From Paracamarosporium sp. OC-R06-R3 (lineage: Eukaryota; Ascomycota; Dothideomycetes; Pleosporales; Didymosphaeriaceae), in NCBI GenBank assembly GCA_019828545.1, contig JACVRA010000082.1, positions 1-64,000 of the forward strand: a DNA stretch of 64,000 nucleotides, read 5' to 3'. A program made the position numbers and the translations under genes. Of this stretch, positions 59,444 through 64,000 are shown one piece after another (the first letter of the stretch is position 1; each line of letters starts with the position of its first letter). Under the pieces are notes generated by a model. That model did not search any database. It saw only the letters and a list, made by a program, of their open reading frames with translations, and was not told the DNA's origin.

Positions 59444-60736
59444 ATGCCTCCAGGATCCGAAAAATCACCTTGCTCAACACCAGAACCATCGCACGGCGAA
59501 TGCCAAACCGAAACCGACTCCGAACCCGCCACAACGTCGGTATCCAACACTACCTATCTACAAAAAGCCTGGCACTGCGGTCACACACTCCACCCCTCCG
59601 TCACACAAGGCTACGGTCTCTGTCCACCATGCCGAACAGCCCAACGCCTCAGAATTTTGCACGTTATGGCGGAGAACCTCAACGATAAAGAGCGTCCAGA
59701 TCCGCTGGGCGGCGACTACGTGCCTAACCGAAGCTACGGACTTGCGCTCCGAGCTTACTACACAGAACGCCTAGCATTCCAACACCACATCGAAGGCCTA
59801 GAGTTTCTCGCAGAACAGGAGCGAAGATGGGAAGAGGAACATCCAGCGGTGCTCAAAAGCCTGGGGTCTACCAGTGCGAGGGAGGCTTTGGCACTCGCTA
59901 TGCAGGGGACGCCGTTCCTTGATTGGCATGATACTGATGATATTTTCGACAGGAGGAGCTCGAAAAGTGGGAGAGACAAGTCCGTTAAATTTGCGACAGA
60001 TGTTTCTGAGCGGTCGGCTCGTCATAGGCACTGCTTTAGGCGCTCGCACTGGAGATATGCAGCTGGGCGGTGGTCTGCGCCCGATGATGAGCCCTGGCTG
60101 AATACATCGTTTTGGCGAGAAACGCGGTTCGACACGCAGGAGTTTGCTAGTGAGCTTGATGAGGCTTGGGATAGGATTGAGGAGCAGTCTGAGGATGATG
60201 TGTTGCGTCTACAAGAGATTGAACAGGATGGTAGGCTGAGTTTGGCTTGGCTGGAGAATGCTGATTGCGAGGTGCTTTCTGAAGGTAAAGGTGTAGCGGT
60301 ATACCGCGATAACAATCTAGCGGTCCAATTCAGGACATGCTTGCTGATTTTGGTGGTAGGAGATAGTGAATCGGAGGAACCGATCTCAACCATCCAAGCA
60401 GAACCGATTGTATCTGGAAATCAGAGCTACGGAAAGAGGTCAATGGACCCTTCGGATACAGCCACAATCACTATTCAGACAACCGATGTTCCTGCCAATG
60501 CACTTCCATTGGATACGCGCCTACAAGAAACTACCGAGAACGAACGTTCAGTTTCCGATGTGAAATTTCGTCCCGTCCGGGTATATTCTGGGAGGTCAAA
60601 GGTCTGGCAGCGCATTCAGATTGCAGAGCAGGCTTTTCTCAGCCGCTGTTGGGGTGATGAAACTTTTCAACAGAGAAGAGAAGATTCAAACAATGGGGCA
60701 GCAGGATTTTGTCGACAATGTTGCTGTATGATGTAG
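59444..60736 (+). CDS. hypothetical protein with CGH-CPxC motif (tandem paralogue 1)
   Basis: A single exon of 430 residues. After a Thr/Ser-rich start comes WHCGHTLHPSVTQGYGLCPP followed by C, a CxH...CPxC pattern that could bind one zinc ion. A helical charged region follows (YYTERLAFQHHIEGLEFLAE, QERRWEEEHP). Then a block KSVKFATDVSE...HCFRRSHW with YAAGRW and LNTSFW corresponds to a similar block in the next gene. The C-terminus ends in Cys residues (FCRQCCCMM), possibly a site for lipid attachment. I recognise no named family. It lies in tandem with its diverged paralogue, 398 bp apart. Confidence 0.72.
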   Translation: MPPGSEKSPCSTPEPSHGECQTETDSEPATTSVSNTTYLQKAWHCGHTLHPSVTQGYGLCPPCRTAQRLRILHVMAENLNDKERPDPLGGDYVPNRSYGLALRAYYTERLAFQHHIEGLEFLAEQERRWEEEHPAVLKSLGSTSAREALALAMQGTPFLDWHDTDDIFDRRSSKSGRDKSVKFATDVSERSARHRHCFRRSHWRYAAGRWSAPDDEPWLNTSFWRETRFDTQEFASELDEAWDRIEEQSEDDVLRLQEIEQDGRLSLAWLENADCEVLSEGKGVAVYRDNNLAVQFRTCLLILVVGDSESEEPISTIQAEPIVSGNQSYGKRSMDPSDTATITIQTTDVPANALPLDTRLQETTENERSVSDVKFRPVRVYSGRSKVWQRIQIAEQAFLSRCWGDETFQQRREDSNNGAAGFCRQCCCMM

Positions 60737-61134
60737 TAGTATGATGCACAATGTACCCGTCTTTTTTGCATAAAAGGAATGTAGAATCCCTGAAACTTAT
60801 CAATCCCATCCATGTTGCAGGTCAACTATAAGGAAGTGCGATAACTCTTTCGCGAAGTTCTCTGAAGCGCTTCTTGTAATCTGCCTAAGCCAGTCGACAC
60901 GACTGTTCAAAGGCATATCATGTGATCCACTTTCTCAAAGTCCAGGTGAAGGACAGACATGCTGTCGGCACCTTGGCTTGACAACTCAAAATGGAAAGAG
61001 CTGGAGCCCGCGCACGTGACAGAAGTGAAAGAAAGCACCCGTGGTTTCTATATAATCCCCCTCAGGCAGTCGCAACCTTTACCCCCCACCCTCCCCTCAA
61101 CCACATAGCCATCTACTAAAAAGACAAAGCTAAC
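60737..61134. other. intergenic region with TATA-like element
   Basis: No gene is seen. It contains the promoter of the second tandem paralogue, including TCTATATAAT at 61,047-61,056 and a CT/AC-rich leader. Confidence 0.5.
61047..61056 (+). promoter_or_regulatory. TATA-like element
   Basis: TCTATATAAT lies about 80 bp upstream of the start codon of the second tandem paralogue. Confidence 0.5.
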
Positions 61135-63130
61135 ATGGCTACCACAGGGTCATATATATATATATCTTCGCCTAATATCGCATCCTTACTATTCGGTCAA
61201 CAACGATACTCCGAATACCTGTACTTCCAGGACTCGATCGTCGACCCCGGCAGTAGCCGTCTATATACAAACGCGGAACAATGGATTGCGGCGCGCAACA
61301 CCTCGCAGGCTGTACCTCGCGGGTACCTTCCGGATACACAAGGTTATAGGACGTTCATGTTTTGGCTCGACGCATGCGGCAAACTGTTCACGGTCCACAA
61401 GGCACCGGACAAGACCAAACTGCCGATAGCGACGCTCTGCGGTCATACAATTCACCCTGCGATCTCGGCACAGTTCAATGAGAATACAACATGCCCGGTC
61501 TGTTCGATCGACCAAATCAACACATCTCTGACCAGTGCATGGCAGGCTTGGAAGACAATGGGTGCTCCCCACCGGACCTATCCTTTTGAGGAGAATGACG
61601 CTTACTTCGAGCTGTACCGTAAACTTAGAGATATTTGGCGTTTTGAGAAATCTCGATGGGCGGATATTATGACACAGTTGGAGCAGCTAAGCGAGGAAGA
61701 GATCGCGTGGGAAGACGATGAAGCGCGAAAGTCAAACCCGTCGTCAGAGTACACAGCTGAAGAGCTTAGTAAGGCCATGTCGGCAAGTAAGGGTCTCCAA
61801 TTCCTGAGAGCAAACGATCCGCATCGTATGGATGGCGATGACGTGACATTCATACCGCATCCACCTGTTAACCGTCGCGCTATCGTCCAGCCGCCGTCAA
61901 AAGAAGTGGCTGCTGGCAAATCCAAACAGGATCGCGTGAAGGAGCAGAATCTAGATTCTCAATTGCCGTCGTCTAGTGCTCTGCGGTCACCGCCGCACTC
62001 GCTGGGATCCTCGGAGCCGACACTTCTGCACCAGTCGTCGCTTCGTAGCGCATCATTCTCACCCTCGTCTTCATCGGGATCGCCGTCACCGCATGGTCTG
62101 TTTAGCTTCGAAAAGTTCGTCAGGTTTGGGATCGATGCATCAGACTATGAGAAGCGAGGCCAGAGCAAATTTAGGAGGGGCTGTGGCGATTACACACCTG
62201 GACGTCATGCGTGTCCTTCCCCAGCTGGTTGGGAAGACACTAGCTTCATCTACGATAGAAACTTCCTATACGATGGCGAACAAGATGAAGCCGATCAGAG
62301 GTTTGCAGCCATGTTCCCTCCGCGTAGGGGGGATACTGATCCCACTCTGGACGAGTATGACATGGACGATGAGAGTGACACTGACTCGAATGCATCTAGC
62401 GATACCGATACTGATAGCGATTCTGCAGAAGGCGAAGACGAGTTTGAAGATCCGCTAGCAAAGGCCATTATGCAATCACTAGAGACGAATATGGACGCAG
62501 TTGACAGTCTAACCACCACTCACCACGAGGAGAAAGTCAGCCGTGGTAAACCAGCGCTTGAGTTTGACCCGCATCTACTGGAAGCAGTGCAAGGTCTTGG
62601 AGACGGTGCGGTGGAATCTTATCTTATGTCTAATGACCTTTGCTCCGCCCCAGAAGTAGCCAAACGGGGCTTGCACATGGTGAATAACATTAGACCGTCC
62701 GCAAGCGTTCCTTCTTTTCCAGCAACAGCAACAAAAGTCGGTATGGTACAACGCAAGGAGAATATACGTGCCATGCAACCTGGCATAGCTACAAGCTCTC
62801 CGCCCTCAAAATATGGACTGGGACTCAATTCAGGAGCAGCCAAAGATGGTACACAGATAGTTGGATTGTGTGAGACGGCTCCTGACCTGCCTTTTGGAAA
62901 CGACGGGATGACTCTGGACGAACCGCAAGCATTCTACAAAGACTATGTGTCCAAGTCAGTCTTCTCCCCCTTTGCTCTTCGTCGTCTCCAACATGCAGAT
63001 GTACTAATAGCAACGCCGTAGTCCCATCCTCGGTCGTCGCGATCGCGATTCCTTCGAGTCCCAAGAGATTCATTCACCCACCTCGAAGTCCGCAAAGCGG
63101 TCCAAGACCAAGCACAATCTCGACGGCTAG
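61135..63130 (+). CDS. hypothetical protein with CGH-CPxC motif (tandem paralogue 2)
   Basis: Two exons, 61135-62954 and 63022-63130; 642 residues. The intron (67 nt) has a GTCAGT donor, a textbook TACTAAT branch site and a TAG acceptor; without it the frame stops at 63,021. The spliced tail reads NPILGRRDRDSFESQEIHSP and ends in a basic KSAKRSKTKHNLDG. The motif TLCGHTIHPAISAQFNENTT followed by CPVC matches that of the preceding gene. FVRFGIDASDYEKRGQSKFR, with GDYTPGRHACPSPAGWEDTS, aligns with the VKFATDVSE...W block there. An acidic D/S/T run (about 62,345-62,450) lies further on. There is no signal peptide or membrane segment. Function is unknown; protein binding or a nuclear role is only a guess from the composition. 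Confidence 0.75.
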
Positions 63131-64000
63131 CTGATTTTGCCTACTTCCTTGTCTTGTATACTGGCTTGGGAAAAGAATTTCGCGTATTTGACTCGCCTGC
63201 GCGGTATCATGAGTTACTTGATGATCATTCGAGAATGCAATGTTACATAGCGTAGCATTGGAAACACTTCTGTTCTAATATGTGGGAATACAAGATTGGA
63301 CACAAACCAGTGGGGCACGTCCTCAGAGGCACTCAATGGTGCGAAACGCTTATGGTAATGGTCCTAAGCAATAGCCTGGGAACGAATTTTGTGGATGAGT
63401 ATTGGTCGAAGTTGAATAATGCCTTTGGCTTAAATGTTACAATAATAATCATACTCTGAGCTTATGTGCTCTTCCTCGTGCTCTTCCTTTGTCTCTCTCT
63501 TTACCTTATTCTCTAAGTCTTTTCATGCAATCCTTTGTGCAGGTTAGCTACCCGCATATATTCTTAATTAACAACAAGATAGGCTCGACTTCACAACGCT
63601 GGTCTGTTGCTAAGCTCGCATCCTAGTTAATTGCTACTCGATGAAGTCATGAACACACAATGAATAAATGCCAGTTGTGCCATCTTTAGGATTGAAGGCT
63701 TCTAACAAACGAACAAACGCCTCTCACTCTTACGATTCAAGTTCACTTAAGCTAAGCTGCTGGTTTAAAGATAGACACCTGGTCATGCAAGAAGTTTAGG
63801 AAAGAGGAAGAACTCCTAGGGGTGCTGTTTCTTCGTTGCAGGGTAGCAGGAGCAGCTATGCAATCCTCCTGCCTTGAGTTCTCCGTAGGCCTTCCAACTT
63901 GCGGACCGACTCATGATCGTTCGCAAAGAATACTTGCCATTTATTTTATTATCTATTGCAATGAGCTGTCCGGTCTAACTTAAGTACAAGGATCGCAAGC
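63131..64000. other. window end, no gene seen
   Basis: No supported gene in the last 870 bp. There are only short frames and AT-rich sequence downstream of the tandem paralogues. Confidence 0.45.

Overview
The window is nuclear DNA of a filamentous ascomycete (Pezizomycotina), most likely a Dothideomycete. The genes have many short introns (about 45-135 nt) with GT-AG borders and CTAAC/CTGAC-like branch sites. The gene content is typical of the group: an AA9 lytic polysaccharide monooxygenase, a GH3 beta-glucosidase, a Pth11-like receptor, DUF3176 and DUF7730-like proteins, and a TmpA-like membrane oxidoreductase. The class assignment is an inference from gene families; no rRNA or marker gene is present. 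I saw no intact mobile element, tRNA or CRISPR.

Bases 1-18,300 are an accessory, partly decayed region. It holds a flavin monooxygenase pseudogene, an alpha/beta-hydrolase with one late stop codon, a 5'-truncated sulfotransferase, the C-terminal half of a sugar transporter, and a GNAT gene that seems to have lost a splice acceptor. The disabling changes I could read are mostly C-to-T or G-to-A, as expected from repeat-induced point mutation (RIP) or ordinary deamination. Intact genes among them are a DUF3176 membrane protein and a phytoene desaturase without other carotenoid genes.

The most interesting locus is at 6,648-7,251 (minus). I reconstruct a two-exon gene for a 182-residue secreted precursor: signal peptide, short pro-region, then nine exact 39-bp units. 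Each unit encodes the invariant heptapeptide IVTRPYG followed by a Kex2-type RR site and a D-P-E-A/P spacer that suits a Ste13-type dipeptidyl aminopeptidase. This is the layout of fungal Kex2-processed repeat proteins, including dikaritin RiPP precursors and mating-factor precursors. I recognise no known product with this core.

Bases 19,500-28,300 hold an AA9 LPMO, a divergent pair for ribosome biogenesis (NOG2 GTPase, minus; mitoribosomal mS26/Pet123, plus), a 3-kb gene-free stretch and a Pth11-like receptor. Bases 28,300-33,000 are gene-poor, with one decayed hypothetical gene. Bases 33,000-51,300 are mostly conserved genes: GH3 beta-glucosidase, TmpA-like oxidoreductase (with a probable GC-AG intron), DUF7730-like protein, threonine dehydratase (ILV1), a GPI-anchored Cys-rich protein, a conserved hypothetical and a seven-exon MFS transporter. 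Bases 52,700-63,200 carry a zinc-motif protein, an N-lobe-less APH-like fragment, a small membrane protein, a possible small secreted protein, a class III aminotransferase and a tandem pair of diverged paralogues sharing a CGH...CPxC motif. Exon borders were placed by hand from reading frames and splice consensus. Each multi-exon model listed with splice coordinates closes in frame, but none is backed by transcripts.
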